Origin: G965276765 sp965276825 | GTDB taxonomy: Bacteria > Actinomycetota > Acidimicrobiia > Acidimicrobiales > Palsa-688 | DNA: 64,000 nt | Direction: 5' to 3' | NCBI GenBank assembly: GCA_965276825.1 | Contig: OZ255630.1 | Span: 1,240,001 to 1,304,000 of the forward strand | In this document: positions 9,022 through 17,865 of the stretch, one piece after another | How the letters are laid out: every line of letters begins with the position of its first letter | Position numbering within the stretch: position 1 is the stretch's first letter | Made by a program: the position numbers and the translations under genes | Notes under the pieces: generated by a model | What the model was told of the DNA's origin: nothing | The model's input: the letters and a program-made list of their open reading frames with translations, nothing else | Databases searched by the model: none

Positions 9022-9191
9022 CCGACATCTATCTCGGCGTCGCCCTGCTGGTCGTGGCGCAGCTCCTCGGGATCTACGCGCTGAAGACCAGGAAGGCCGA
9101 CCTCGTCTTCAGCGTCACCATGGTCGTCCTGGTCGTGGCCGCCGTCCTGGTCGGTGGCTACGGGGTGCTCCACAAGGTCCAGCTCCGCTGA
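9018..9191 (+). CDS. 57-aa two-helix membrane protein, hypothetical
   Basis: Begins MTDIYLGVALLVVAQLLG and ends HKVQLR. There are two membrane helices (about 4-21 and 30-49) joined by a short basic loop (KTRKAD), a hairpin with both ends probably on the same side. It starts at GTG inside the stop of the 8977 leader ORF and converges with crcB at 9205. No family recognised. A TAAACT box and clean codon use support it as a real gene. Confidence 0.6.
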   Translation: MTDIYLGVALLVVAQLLGIYALKTRKADLVFSVTMVVLVVAAVLVGGYGVLHKVQLR

Positions 9192-9204
9192 GGGTCCCGA
9201 ACCG

Positions 9205-9582
9205 CTAGAGCGCGGCGGCCAGCGCCAGGCCGGCGGCGCCCGCCGCCAGCGCGCCGACCAGGGTGCCCCCACCGTTGACCACCGCCGCCCGCACCGATCC
9301 CTGCTGGACCAGGCGCACGGTCTCGAAGCTGGCCGTGGAGAAGGTCGTGTACCCGCCGCAGAAGCCGGTTCCGGCGACCAGGGTCAGCGTCGACGACACG
9401 TGGTGGTAGATCACCACCCCGGTGAGCACGCCGAGCAGCAACGAGCCCGTCAGGTTGATGGCCACGGTCCCGACCGGGATGCGGCCGGCCACCCGGGCCC
9501 GGACGGTCCCGTCGACGACGAAGCGGGCCACCGCGCCGACGCTGCCCGCCAGACCGACCCAGACGATGTCGGCGACGTTCAC
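9205..9582 (-). CDS. crcB: Fluoride ion channel subunit CrcB (second copy of pair)
   Basis: A small 125-aa membrane protein with four predicted helices. Family marks: GSVGAVARF at the N-terminus, VGTVAINLTGSLLLG in helix 2 (conserved Asn), and GTGFCGGYTTFSTASFE in helix 3, holding the Phe and TTFS polar track of Fluc channels. Fluc channels export F- passively as dual-topology dimers; tandem genes often encode heterodimers. The GTG start at 9582 lies within a 26-bp duplication whose other copy covers the end of the upstream crcB. Confidence 0.93.
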   Translation of the reverse strand: MNVADIVWVGLAGSVGAVARFVVDGTVRARVAGRIPVGTVAINLTGSLLLGVLTGVVIYHHVSSTLTLVAGTGFCGGYTTFSTASFETVRLVQQGSVRAAVVNGGGTLVGALAAGAAGLALAAAL

Positions 9583-9623
9583 GACAGGCCGCCGTCGGCG
9601 ACGTTCACGACAGGCCGCCGTCG
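9572..9623. repeat. 26-bp tandem duplication at the crcB-crcB junction
   Basis: A 26-bp unit starting GCGACGTTCACGACAGGC occurs twice in direct succession (9572-9597 and 9598-9623). One copy holds the GTGAAC start of the downstream crcB and the other holds the last codons and TGA of the upstream crcB. Confidence 0.9.
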
Positions 9624-10111
9624 GCGTCGATGTCCGGGTCGACGGGCAGCGCGGCTTGCGAGGCGGGGCCGCGGCCCGCGCCGATGGCGATGCCGGCGAC
9701 CGTCGCCACCAGGCCGCCGGCGATGGTGACGGCCACGTAGAGCACGGCCGTGGGGGCGTGGCCGGCGCGCACCAGCAGGTCGGTCTCGAGGGCGAACGTG
9801 CTGTAGGTCGTGAACGCCCCCAGGAAGCCGGTGCCGACGAGCAGACGGACCCGCCGGCGTCCACCGGCGTCGTCGCCGGCGCGCACGAGGGCCTCGAGGA
9901 CGAGCCCGAGCACGAGCGCCCCCGAGAGGTTGACCACGAGCGTCGCCACCGGGAACCCGCCCCTCGCCGTCGGGAGCGCCTGCTCCACCGCCTTCCGCGC
10001 GGCCGCCCCCAACGCGCCGCCTGCAGCGACCAGGCCCAGCCCGGCTGGCGTGCGGTGCAGCCGCCGGGGCCGCGTCCCTCCCGGCCGCTCCCCCCCACCC
10101 GGCGGGGTCAT
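9605..10111 (-). CDS. crcB: Fluoride ion channel subunit CrcB (first copy of pair)
   Basis: A 168-aa four-helix protein. Marks: GGALGAAARKAVE, VATLVVNLSGALVLG and GTGFLGAFTTYSTFALE, with a C-terminal extension (PVDPDIDADGG) beyond the usual 125-130 aa. Together with the copy at 9205 it probably forms a heterodimeric F- channel. Its ATG overlaps the stop of the crotonase gene (ATGA, 10108-10111), so it is translationally coupled to it. No fluoride riboswitch is visible upstream of this three-gene unit. Confidence 0.92.
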   Translation of the reverse strand: MTPPGGGERPGGTRPRRLHRTPAGLGLVAAGGALGAAARKAVEQALPTARGGFPVATLVVNLSGALVLGLVLEALVRAGDDAGGRRRVRLLVGTGFLGAFTTYSTFALETDLLVRAGHAPTAVLYVAVTIAGGLVATVAGIAIGAGRGPASQAALPVDPDIDADGGLS

Positions 10112-10884
10112 TCCCCCCGGAACACCGGCGGACGCCGCTCGGCGCCGGCTGCGATCCCCTCGGCGAAGTCGGCCGTCGCCCGAAGTCGCGTCTGCTCCGC
10201 CTCCTCCCGCCTGGTCACCTCGAGGACCCGGGCCGCCAGGTCCCCCCGCAGCGTCTGGCGGATCGACGCCACCGCCAGCGGCGCCGCCTCGGCCAGCTCG
10301 CCCGCGAACCGCCTGGCCTCGTCGCGCAGCGACCCGGCGTCGACGATCCGGTCGGCCAGGCCGATGGCGTGCGCCTGCGTCCCGTCGATGCGCTTCCCGG
10401 TGAGCAGGAGCTCCGCCGCCCGCTGCCCGCCGACGATGGCCGGAAGGGTGATCGACAGGCCGAACCCCTGGTGGAAGCCGAGCCTGGCGAAGTTGGCCGC
10501 GAGACGCGACTCCGCGCTCACCACCCGGAAGTCGGTGGCGCAGGCCAGCCCGAGGCCCCCGCCGATGGCGGCACCCTGGACCGCCGCGACCGAGGGGGTG
10601 GTGGCGGAGAACAGCCTCGCCGCTTGGCGGTACAGCTCGCCGGCGGCGTCGACGGCCAGCGGCTCGGCCGAGCTGGCGGCGGTGAAGTCCGCACCGGCAC
10701 AGAAGTGACGGCCCTCCGAGCACAAGACGATGGCCCGTGCGTCGTGGTCACCGTCGAAGGACGTGAACGCGTCGGCCAGCTGGCGGATCAGCGAGACGTC
10801 GAAGAAGTTGGCCGGCGGGCGGTGGATCTCCACCACGGCCACGTGGTCGTCACCGACCTCGACCGACACGTCGGGAGAGCTCAT
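10108..10884 (-). CDS. Enoyl-CoA hydratase/isomerase family protein
   Basis: A 258-aa crotonase. Landmarks: EIHRPPANFFDVSLI near the N-terminus, the first oxyanion segment GRHFCAGADF, the second in AVQGAAIGGGLGLACATDFR, and AAELLLTGKRI, whose Glu matches the second acid of hydratases. The position of the first catalytic Glu appears to be occupied by Asn/Phe (AANFARLGF), so hydratase activity is uncertain and isomerase or thioesterase chemistry is possible. It leads a unit with two crcB genes. TAGGAT sits 6 nt before its ATG. Confidence 0.88.
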   Translation of the reverse strand: MSSPDVSVEVGDDHVAVVEIHRPPANFFDVSLIRQLADAFTSFDGDHDARAIVLCSEGRHFCAGADFTAASSAEPLAVDAAGELYRQAARLFSATTPSVAAVQGAAIGGGLGLACATDFRVVSAESRLAANFARLGFHQGFGLSITLPAIVGGQRAAELLLTGKRIDGTQAHAIGLADRIVDAGSLRDEARRFAGELAEAAPLAVASIRQTLRGDLAARVLEVTRREEAEQTRLRATADFAEGIAAGAERRPPVFRGE

Positions 10885-10890
10885 CGGGCG

Positions 10891-10896
10891 ATCCTA
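10891..10896 (-). promoter_or_regulatory. -10-like TAGGAT before crotonase-crcB operon
   Basis: On the minus strand TAGGAT is followed by CGCCCG and the ATG at 10884, a 6-nt gap. Confidence 0.5.
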
Positions 10897-10924
10897 CGGG
10901 CCGGCCGCTTGCCATACTCGGGAC

Positions 10925-11374
10925 GTGGAGATCTCCGCCCGAGCCGACTACGGCATCCGCGCCCTGACCGAGCTGGCCGCGGTCGGCGGCGGCCCCCGCA
11001 CGGTGACGGAGCTGGCCGACAGCCAGGACATCCCGGCCAAGTTCCTCCAGAACATCCTGCTCCAGCTCCGCCGGCGCGGCGTCGTGCACAGCCAGCGCGG
11101 CACCGAGGGCGGCTACCGGCTGGCCAGGGCGGCCGACGCCATCAGCCTGGCGGAGATCATGCGGGCCCTCGAGGGGCCTCTCGCCGGGATCCGGGGCGCG
11201 AGACCGGAGTCGGTCGTCTACGCCGGCCAGGCGGCCTCGGTCCTCGACGTCTGGCTGGCCGTCCGGGTGAGCATGCGCAGCGTCCTCGAGACCGTCACCC
11301 TCGCCAGCCTGGTCCAGGGCAACCTGCCCGCCCACGTCGCCGAGCTGGCCGGTGCGCTCACGCCCGAACCCTGA
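10925..11374 (+). CDS. Rrf2-family transcriptional regulator, no Fe-S cysteines
   Basis: A winged-helix DNA-binding protein of 149 aa. Rrf2 marks: ISARADYGIRALTELA at the N-terminus, the recognition region DSQDIPAKFLQNILLQLRRRG and the wing SQRGTEGGYRLAR. The protein contains no cysteine at all, so it cannot bind the [2Fe-2S] cluster of IscR/NsrR and probably responds to another signal. It is divergent from the crotonase-crcB operon with 40 bp between starts, so it may regulate that operon. GTG start assigned from family alignment. Confidence 0.88.
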   Translation: MEISARADYGIRALTELAAVGGGPRTVTELADSQDIPAKFLQNILLQLRRRGVVHSQRGTEGGYRLARAADAISLAEIMRALEGPLAGIRGARPESVVYAGQAASVLDVWLAVRVSMRSVLETVTLASLVQGNLPAHVAELAGALTPEP

Positions 11375-11413
11375 GACCACTCGAGGCTCCGAACGGCTCA
11401 GAATCCGAACAGC

Positions 11414-12598
<1,185 letters not shown>

Positions 12599-12600
12599 CC

Positions 12601-13032
12601 TCAGCGTCCGGTCAGGCCGGGCACGCCCACGACGATGGCCTCCTGGGTGGTGCGGGCCAGCACCACCACGGCGTCGGTGTCCCCCGGGTTCTCCTCGCGG
12701 TGGCGCACCCACGGGGGCACGAACACGTAGTCGCCTGGCCCGGTCTCGATCCGCCGCTCCACGCCGTCGCAGGCGAAGACGAACACCGGGCGGCCGGCGA
12801 CCACGTAGATGCCGGTCTCCGACGCCCCGTGGTGGTGGTCGCCCGAGGTGGCGCCGGGAGCCATCCGGTTCTCGCCCATCCACAGATCGGAGGAGCCGAC
12901 GAGCGGCCCGGAGATGCCGGCCCGGCGGCCCATGCCCGGGCTCTGGGCCGTCTCGGCGGAGGTGGCCGACGCCGGCGTGTGTCGGATCCCCTCAGGCACG
13001 GCGGCCGCCACGTCGTCCCCGCTCCGGCTCAC
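12601..13032 (-). CDS. Single-domain cupin protein
   Basis: A beta-barrel protein of 143 aa. The metal-binding first cupin motif is GDHHHGASETGIYVVAGR with a His cluster and a Glu; the second is GDYVFVPPWVRHREEN with the final His. Cupins of this size serve as small dioxygenases, isomerases or sensors. Co-transcription with the aminotransferase suggests a shared amino-acid-linked pathway, which is inference only. The GTG start has TAGCCT 6 nt upstream (complement of 13039-13044) and no Shine-Dalgarno. Confidence 0.85.
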   Translation of the reverse strand: MSRSGDDVAAAVPEGIRHTPASATSAETAQSPGMGRRAGISGPLVGSSDLWMGENRMAPGATSGDHHHGASETGIYVVAGRPVFVFACDGVERRIETGPGDYVFVPPWVRHREENPGDTDAVVVLARTTQEAIVVGVPGLTGR

Positions 13033-13038
13033 CGCCGA

Positions 13039-13044
13039 AGGCTA
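13039..13044 (-). promoter_or_regulatory. -10-like TAGCCT before cupin gene
   Basis: On the minus strand TAGCCT is followed by TCGGCG and the GTG at 13032. Confidence 0.45.
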
Positions 13045-13106
13045 CCGCCGCCGCCCCCCGGCGGGGCAGGGTGCCGTCGTCGTGCGAAGCCTGCGAGGAT
13101 CCACCG

Positions 13107-13964
13107 GTGCCCGACGCCCCGCCTCCCGCCGGCGATCGGGCCCTCGCCGGCGATCGGGCTGCGGTCGCCCTCCGGCGCGTGAGCTGCACCTACGGGGTCG
13201 GCGCGCCCGACGCGGTCGACGCGCTGGTCGACGTCGACCTGCTCGTCGGCGCCGGGCAGTTCGTGAGCGTCATCGGCCCGAGCGGGTCGGGCAAATCGAC
13301 GCTGCTGCGCGTGGTCGCCGGGTTGCTCGCCCCTGATCGCGGGCAGGTCGAGGTGCTCGGGCGCTCACCCCAGGAGGCCGCTGCGGCCAAGCGGATCGGC
13401 TTCGTCCCCCAGTCCCCCGCCCTCCTCCCGTGGCGGCGGGTGATCGACAACGTGCGGCTCCCCCTCCAGGTCAACCGGCGCCCCCGCCCCGACCTCCACG
13501 ACGGCGCCGACGCCGCCCTCGAGCTGCTCGGGCGGGTCGGCCTCGGCGACGTGGCCATGCGACGCCCCCGCTCCCTGTCGGGCGGGATGGCCCAGCGCGT
13601 GGCCATCGCCAGGACCCTCGCCACCAGACCGGAGCTGCTCGTCCTGGACGAGCCGTTCTCCGCCCTCGACGAGCTGACCCGCGAGGTGCTGCGCGACGTG
13701 CTGCTCGACGCCTGGGAGGCCGAGCGGGCGACCGCCCTGTTCGTCACCCACTCGGTCGCCGAGGCCATCTACCTCTCCGACCGGATCGTCGTCCTGTCGT
13801 CGGGACCCGGCCGGATCCTCGCCGACGTCGCCGTCGGCCTCCCCCGCCCGAGGACGCCCGAGCTCCTGCGCACCTCCGCGTGGACGGCCATCGAGGTCGA
13901 GCTGCGCGCCGCTCTCCGCTCGGGATGGAGCCTCTCGGGGGACGAGCGTGCCGCCTCGGGCTGA
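13107..13964 (+). CDS. ABC transporter ATPase, nitrate/sulfonate/taurine type
   Basis: A cytoplasmic ATPase of 285 aa. Walker A GPSGSGKST, Q-loop FVPQSPALLPWRRV, signature LSGGMAQRV, Walker B LLVLDEPFSALDE and H-loop FVTHSVAEA are all intact. LLPWR after the Q-loop and SxGPGRI near the end are typical of the NitT/TauT (SsuB/TauB/ThiZ) group. GTG at 13107 follows GAGGAT. The 3' end overlaps the permease gene by 17 nt, and the lipoprotein gene follows, giving a complete importer operon (13.1-15.8 kb). Confidence 0.93.
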   Translation: MPDAPPPAGDRALAGDRAAVALRRVSCTYGVGAPDAVDALVDVDLLVGAGQFVSVIGPSGSGKSTLLRVVAGLLAPDRGQVEVLGRSPQEAAAAKRIGFVPQSPALLPWRRVIDNVRLPLQVNRRPRPDLHDGADAALELLGRVGLGDVAMRRPRSLSGGMAQRVAIARTLATRPELLVLDEPFSALDELTREVLRDVLLDAWEAERATALFVTHSVAEAIYLSDRIVVLSSGPGRILADVAVGLPRPRTPELLRTSAWTAIEVELRAALRSGWSLSGDERAASG

Positions 13965-14724
13965 GCGGGGAGGTCGCCGCTCGTGGCCGGCGACCGCCGC
14001 ACCGGCGCTGGTCGCCGCCGGGATCCTGATCGCCGCCTGGCAGCTCGTCGCCGACCACGACCGCTACGTGCTCCCGACCCCGCACGCCGTCGGGTCGCAG
14101 CTCTGGCACCATCCCGGGGTCTACGTGGGCGACGGTCTCACGACGATCGGCGAGGCGCTCGGCGGCCTGGCCATCGGCTTCGCCGCCGCGTGCGTCCTCG
14201 CCGTGGCCATGAGCCAGGTCCGCGTCGTCGCCAGGGCGGTGCTCCCCCTCGCCGTGCTGGCCAACGTCACCCCCGTGGTCGCCGTCGCGCCGGCCCTCGT
14301 CGTGGCCTTCGGGTTCGGGGCGGCCCCCAAGCTGGTCGTGACCGCGCTGATCTGCTTCTTCCCCGTCCTCGTCAACGCCATCGCCGGCCTCGACTCCGCC
14401 GACCCGGCCATCCTCGACGTGCTCGAGGTGCTCCACGCGTCGCGCCTCGAGGTGCTCCTCCGGGTGCGGCTGCCCGCCAGCCTGCCCCAGCTGTTCGTCG
14501 CCCTGCGGATCGTCCTGCCCCTGTCGGTGATCGGCGCCGTGGTCTCCGAGTTCGTCACCCAGGGAAGCACCAGCGGCCTTGGTACGGTCATCGCTCAAGC
14601 CGCCGCCAACTCGGCGCTCGACCAGGTGTACGCCGCGGTGGTGTGCCTCGGCGCCATCGGCGTCGTCCTCACGGGCGTCGTCGTGGCCGTCGAGCGTCGG
14701 GTCATCGCCTGGCGCGGCCCCTGA
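13948..14724 (+). CDS. ABC transporter permease, NitT/TauT type
   Basis: A 258-aa inner-membrane protein with about six helices of the BPD_transp_1 fold. The cytoplasmic coupling loop HASRLEVLLRVRLPASLPQL matches the EAA motif of SsuC/TauC-like permeases. GTG at 13948 overlaps the ATPase gene; GGGGGACGAGC just upstream can serve as ribosome site. It pairs with the ATPase at 13107 and the lipoprotein at 14757. Confidence 0.92.
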   Translation: MPPRAERGGRRSWPATAAPALVAAGILIAAWQLVADHDRYVLPTPHAVGSQLWHHPGVYVGDGLTTIGEALGGLAIGFAAACVLAVAMSQVRVVARAVLPLAVLANVTPVVAVAPALVVAFGFGAAPKLVVTALICFFPVLVNAIAGLDSADPAILDVLEVLHASRLEVLLRVRLPASLPQLFVALRIVLPLSVIGAVVSEFVTQGSTSGLGTVIAQAAANSALDQVYAAVVCLGAIGVVLTGVVVAVERRVIAWRGP

Positions 14725-14756
14725 CTCCCCTTCCCCCCCTCCCGAGGAGCCCGTCC

Positions 14757-15818
14757 TTGCGCCGCACCCCTGCCCTCCTCGCCGCCGCCCTGCTCGCGGT
14801 GGCGGGTCTCGCCGGGTGCGGATCATCGGGATCGCCGAGCGCCTCCCGGGTCGTGGTGAGCCCGGCCCGTTGCGCGGCCAACGAGGCGGCAGGCACCGTC
14901 ACCTACCTGACCGGGTTCGGCTGGCAGGCCGATGTCGGCATCCTCGACGTGGTGGCCGCCCAGGCCGACGGGTACTACGCGGCCGAGTGCCTCCACGTGG
15001 TGATCAGGCCGGGCACCGGGGATCCTGGAGCCACCTCCGAGCTGGTCGCCGCCGGGCGCGCCACCTTCGGCGAGCTCGGGGCCCCCTCGGACGCCATCAC
15101 CGTGGCCTCCCACGGGGTGAACGTGGTGTCGGTCGCCACCTACGGCAACGTCCCCGCCGCCACCCTCCTGACCGCCCCGACGGTCACCGACCTGCGCCAG
15201 CTCGAGGGCCACACCCTCGGCTACAAGGGGGCCATGCCGCCCGAGATCACCGCCATGCTCGAGCGGGCCGGCGTCGACGTGGCCAAGGTCCGCGAGGTCG
15301 GGGTGGGCTACGACCCGACCATCCTCCCCCGCGGCCAGGTGCAGGCGCTCACCGCCTACAAGTCCAACGAGCCGATCCAGCTGCGCGACGCCGGTGACCG
15401 CTTCCGCGAGTGGGACCCCGACCGCTACGGCATCAAGGGGAGCTTCAACGTCCTCGTCGCCAACCGGGGGTTCGCGGCCCGGCATCCCGGCGCCGTCGAA
15501 GACTTCCTGCGGGCCACCTTCCACGCCTTCACCGGCTGCGTGGCCCACCCGGCCCCCTGCATCGCCGCGGCCGCCGCCCACCAGTCCGGCTACGACCGCC
15601 ACCAGAACACCGAGGAGTGGCAGGTGCAGTCCCGGGAGGTCCTCGGCTCCCTCCTCCCCGGTCGCGGCATCGGCGCCGAGTCGGTCGCGCAGTGGACCCC
15701 CGAGGCGAAGCTGCTCCTCGCCGACCACCTCGTGACCGGCACCGCCGACCTCCCCTCGCTCATCGACCCGGCCTACGTGCACGCCGTCGAGCGCGGCACC
15801 CAGGTCACCTGGCCCTGA
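14757..15818 (+). CDS. Substrate-binding lipoprotein of NMT1/THI5-like ABC importer
   Basis: A periplasmic-binding-type lipoprotein of 353 aa. The signal peptide ends in a lipobox (LAGC, about residues 17-20). The mature part begins TVTYLTGFGWQADVGILDVV and has the NMT1/SsuA layout (AAQADGYYAAECL, GYKGAMPPEITAML, YKSNEP, FNVLVANRGF). This group binds pyrimidine precursors of thiamine, nitrate, sulfonates or similar ligands; the ligand here is not identifiable. TTG at 14757 is chosen because GAGGAG lies 7 nt upstream and the signal peptide starts there. Confidence 0.9.
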   Translation: MRRTPALLAAALLAVAGLAGCGSSGSPSASRVVVSPARCAANEAAGTVTYLTGFGWQADVGILDVVAAQADGYYAAECLHVVIRPGTGDPGATSELVAAGRATFGELGAPSDAITVASHGVNVVSVATYGNVPAATLLTAPTVTDLRQLEGHTLGYKGAMPPEITAMLERAGVDVAKVREVGVGYDPTILPRGQVQALTAYKSNEPIQLRDAGDRFREWDPDRYGIKGSFNVLVANRGFAARHPGAVEDFLRATFHAFTGCVAHPAPCIAAAAAHQSGYDRHQNTEEWQVQSREVLGSLLPGRGIGAESVAQWTPEAKLLLADHLVTGTADLPSLIDPAYVHAVERGTQVTWP

Positions 15819-15866
15819 GAGGCTGACGCGACCGGGCCCCCGGTGGCAGCGCGGTCCGCCGGCCGG

Positions 15867-15872
15867 TAAGGT
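15867..15872 (+). promoter_or_regulatory. -10-like TAAGGT before Rpf-like gene
   Basis: TAAGGT ends 11 nt before the TTG at 15884. Confidence 0.35.
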
Positions 15873-15883
15873 CGTCGCTCGTC

Positions 15884-17218
15884 TTGCCCTACCCCCAGCA
15901 GCACCCCCGCTCCGGCCCGAGTCGCGCCGGCAGGCGGACGAGGCGCAGCGTGGTCGGCGCCGGCCTGGCCCTCGTCCTGGCCGCCGCGCCCGTCACGGTG
16001 GCCGCGGCGTCGTCCCCGCAGTCGACCAGCGCCCGGATCGCCGCCATCGAGGCCCAGATGACCGCCGGTGCGGGCGCCATCCACCAGCTGACCCAGACCT
16101 TCTCCACCGAGTCCCTGCAGGCCGCCACCCTGACCCAGCAGCTCCGGACCGAGCGGTCGAGCCTGGCCAGGCTCCACGGCACGGTGTCGGCCGCCGAGCG
16201 AAGCCTGGCGGCCGTCGCCCTGCGCTCCTACACCGGGGTCGGCACCACCTCGGTGGCACCCCTCGCGGGCGCCACCTCCGCCGCCGACACCTCGATCGCC
16301 GGCACCTCGATCGCCGGCACCTCGATCGCCGGCACCTCGATCGCCGGCACCTCGATCATCGGCACCTCGATCATCGGGACCGAGTACCTGAAGGTGGCGT
16401 CCGGCGACGTCTCCAACCAGGTCGACGCCCTCGCCGTCGGCGAGCGTCGCGTCGCCGGCGCCGAGTCCGCCATCCGGGCGGACCTCGCCGGGGTGCGCAC
16501 CTCCCTGGCCGCGGCGTCCACCGCCCGCAGCCGGGCCCTCGCCACCGCGGCGACCGAGCAGCAGCGCCTCGACGGCCTCCAGGCCGAGCTGGTCACCCTC
16601 CAGCGGGGATCGGCCCGCGCCACCCAAGGCGCCCCCGTCGGCGGCGGCCTGGTGGCCTCCACCCGCCAGCAGACCTCGGGCCCCTCGTCCGGGGTCGCGA
16701 CGGCCGCCACCGGCGGGTCGGCGGGGAGCGCGGCGACCACCGCACCTCCGAGCACCGCACCTCCGACCACCACGCCACGGAGCACGGCGCCCCCGGCCAC
16801 GGCGCCCCCGACGACGGCGCCCCCGACCACGGCGCCCCCGACGACCGCGCCCGCCGGGACCACGACCACCACGGCCGCCGCCCCGACGACCACCACCACC
16901 TCCCCGGCCCCCGGTGCGGGGTCGGGGACCGGCGGGACATCTGGCGGGACATCCGGCGGCACCTCCGGCGGCGGGGGATCGAGCTCCACCTGGCTGGCCC
17001 TGCGCACGTGCGAGTCGGGCGACAACTACCAGGCCGCCACCGGCAACGGCTTCTGGGGCGCCTACCAGTTCAGCCAGGCCACGTGGACCCAGCTCGGTTA
17101 CCCGGGGCGCCCCGACCACGAGCCACCGGCCATGCAGGACGCCGCGGCCGCCAGGCTGCAGGCGGCGTCGGGATGGGGCCAGTGGCCGGCCTGCTCGGGG
17201 GCGCTCGGCCTGGCCTGA
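15884..17218 (+). CDS. Secreted coiled-coil protein with Rpf-like transglycosylase domain
   Basis: An exported 444-aa protein. An Arg-rich n-region and hydrophobic core (about 20-42) are followed by coiled-coil stretches (about 50-115 and 170-225), interrupted by six TSIAG/TSIIG pentapeptides. A Thr/Pro-rich linker (about 270-360) leads to a C-terminal Rpf/lysozyme-like domain: LRTCESGDNY with the catalytic Glu, NGFWGAYQFSQATWTQLGYPG and a second Cys near the end (WPACSG). This layout resembles resuscitation-promoting factors with a PcsB-like N-terminus, acting on peptidoglycan. TTG at 15884 has TAAGGT upstream and no Shine-Dalgarno. Confidence 0.85.
   Translation: MPYPQQHPRSGPSRAGRRTRRSVVGAGLALVLAAAPVTVAAASSPQSTSARIAAIEAQMTAGAGAIHQLTQTFSTESLQAATLTQQLRTERSSLARLHGTVSAAERSLAAVALRSYTGVGTTSVAPLAGATSAADTSIAGTSIAGTSIAGTSIAGTSIIGTSIIGTEYLKVASGDVSNQVDALAVGERRVAGAESAIRADLAGVRTSLAAASTARSRALATAATEQQRLDGLQAELVTLQRGSARATQGAPVGGGLVASTRQQTSGPSSGVATAATGGSAGSAATTAPPSTAPPTTTPRSTAPPATAPPTTAPPTTAPPTTAPAGTTTTTAAAPTTTTTSPAPGAGSGTGGTSGGTSGGTSGGGGSSSTWLALRTCESGDNYQAATGNGFWGAYQFSQATWTQLGYPGRPDHEPPAMQDAAAARLQAASGWGQWPACSGALGLA
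16289..16378 (+). repeat. Six 15-bp tandem repeats encoding TSIAG
   Basis: Six contiguous units (four TSIAG, two TSIIG) with core ACCTCGATCGCCGGC. They sit between two coiled-coil stretches and could form a short beta-strand or solenoid spacer. Near identity of units suggests recent slippage. Confidence 0.9.
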
Positions 17219-17260
17219 CGAATCGGTCCGGTCCCGACGATCGGCGCTGCGCCGCGCGGA

Positions 17261-17266
17261 TAGCCT
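17261..17266 (+). promoter_or_regulatory. -10-like TAGCCT before zinc-ribbon gene
   Basis: TAGCCT ends 7 nt before the GTG at 17274. Confidence 0.45.
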
Positions 17267-17273
17267 CGCGCCC

Positions 17274-17462
17274 GTGGAGACGACCGACCCCTTCGCCTGC
17301 CCGAGGTGCGGTGTCGAGGTCGAGGAGCGCTACTACGGGCCGTGCGCGACGTGCCGGACGAGCCTCAGGGACAGCCACGGGGGCGAGCAGCGCCAGGTCG
17401 AGGCCGGCCGGTTCGAGCCGGCCATGCACGTCACCCCCAACGCGGTCGCGACCAAGGACTAG
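17274..17462 (+). CDS. 62-aa zinc-ribbon protein, hypothetical
   Basis: Starts METTDPFACPRCGVEV. Two CxxC pairs (CPRCG and CATC) about 18 residues apart form a zinc ribbon, and a polar tail follows. Leaderless-type start with TAGCCT 7 nt upstream. It is followed after 14 nt by the STAS gene. Role unknown; similar small ribbons in actinobacteria are uncharacterised. Confidence 0.7.
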   Translation: METTDPFACPRCGVEVEERYYGPCATCRTSLRDSHGGEQRQVEAGRFEPAMHVTPNAVATKD

Positions 17463-17476
17463 CGCAGGGGCGCCCG

Positions 17477-17815
17477 GTGACCGACCGCTACGACCTGGCC
17501 CTGGCCGGGCTCCGAGTCCGGTGGTCTCCCCCCGAGGAGGGACGGGCGCGCGTCACCCTCGACGGTGACCTCGACAACCTGAGCCTGCCCGTCCTCGACC
17601 AGGCCCTCGAGCGGCTGTGGGCCGACGGCACCACCTCCATCCAGATCGACCTGGCCGAGGTGGGCTTCATCGACTCCGGTGGCCTCGGTGCGCTGGTCGG
17701 CGCGTGGCGCCGGGCACGCGAGCTCGGCGGCGCGGTCACCGCCCTCAACCCGACCTCGTCGGTGCGGGACCTGATGCAGCTGACCGGCATCGCCCGCTAC
17801 CTCCTGCCGGACTGA
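17477..17815 (+). CDS. STAS-domain anti-sigma factor antagonist-like protein
   Basis: A 112-aa SpoIIAA-like STAS protein. Classic members bind an anti-sigma kinase when unphosphorylated and release a sigma factor. LDGDLDNLSLPVL and GFIDSGGLGALVGAWR are visible. At the phosphorylation site the usual DSSG/DSTG is DSGG, so the residue normally phosphorylated is Gly and the protein should be locked in the active form unless another site is used. No cognate kinase is next to it. GTG start deduced from domain boundaries. Confidence 0.82.
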   Translation: MTDRYDLALAGLRVRWSPPEEGRARVTLDGDLDNLSLPVLDQALERLWADGTTSIQIDLAEVGFIDSGGLGALVGAWRRARELGGAVTALNPTSSVRDLMQLTGIARYLLPD

Positions 17816-17850
17816 TCCCGCCGCCGGCTCGACTCGGCGACCGCTTCCCC

Positions 17851-17856
17851 TACGCT
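17851..17856 (+). promoter_or_regulatory. -10-like TACGCT before maf
   Basis: TACGCT ends 9 nt before the GTG at 17866. Confidence 0.45.
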
Positions 17857-17865
17857 GATCTCCCC

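Noticed and set aside
10885..10924. Fluoride riboswitch before the crcB unit
   Set aside because: Only 40 bp separate the divergent genes and the crotonase start seems leaderless; no fluoride-switch core is present.
13107..15818. Assigning the ABC importer to thiamine-precursor or taurine uptake
   Set aside because: The lipoprotein fits the NMT1/SsuA superfamily, but no ligand-specific residues or pathway genes are present.
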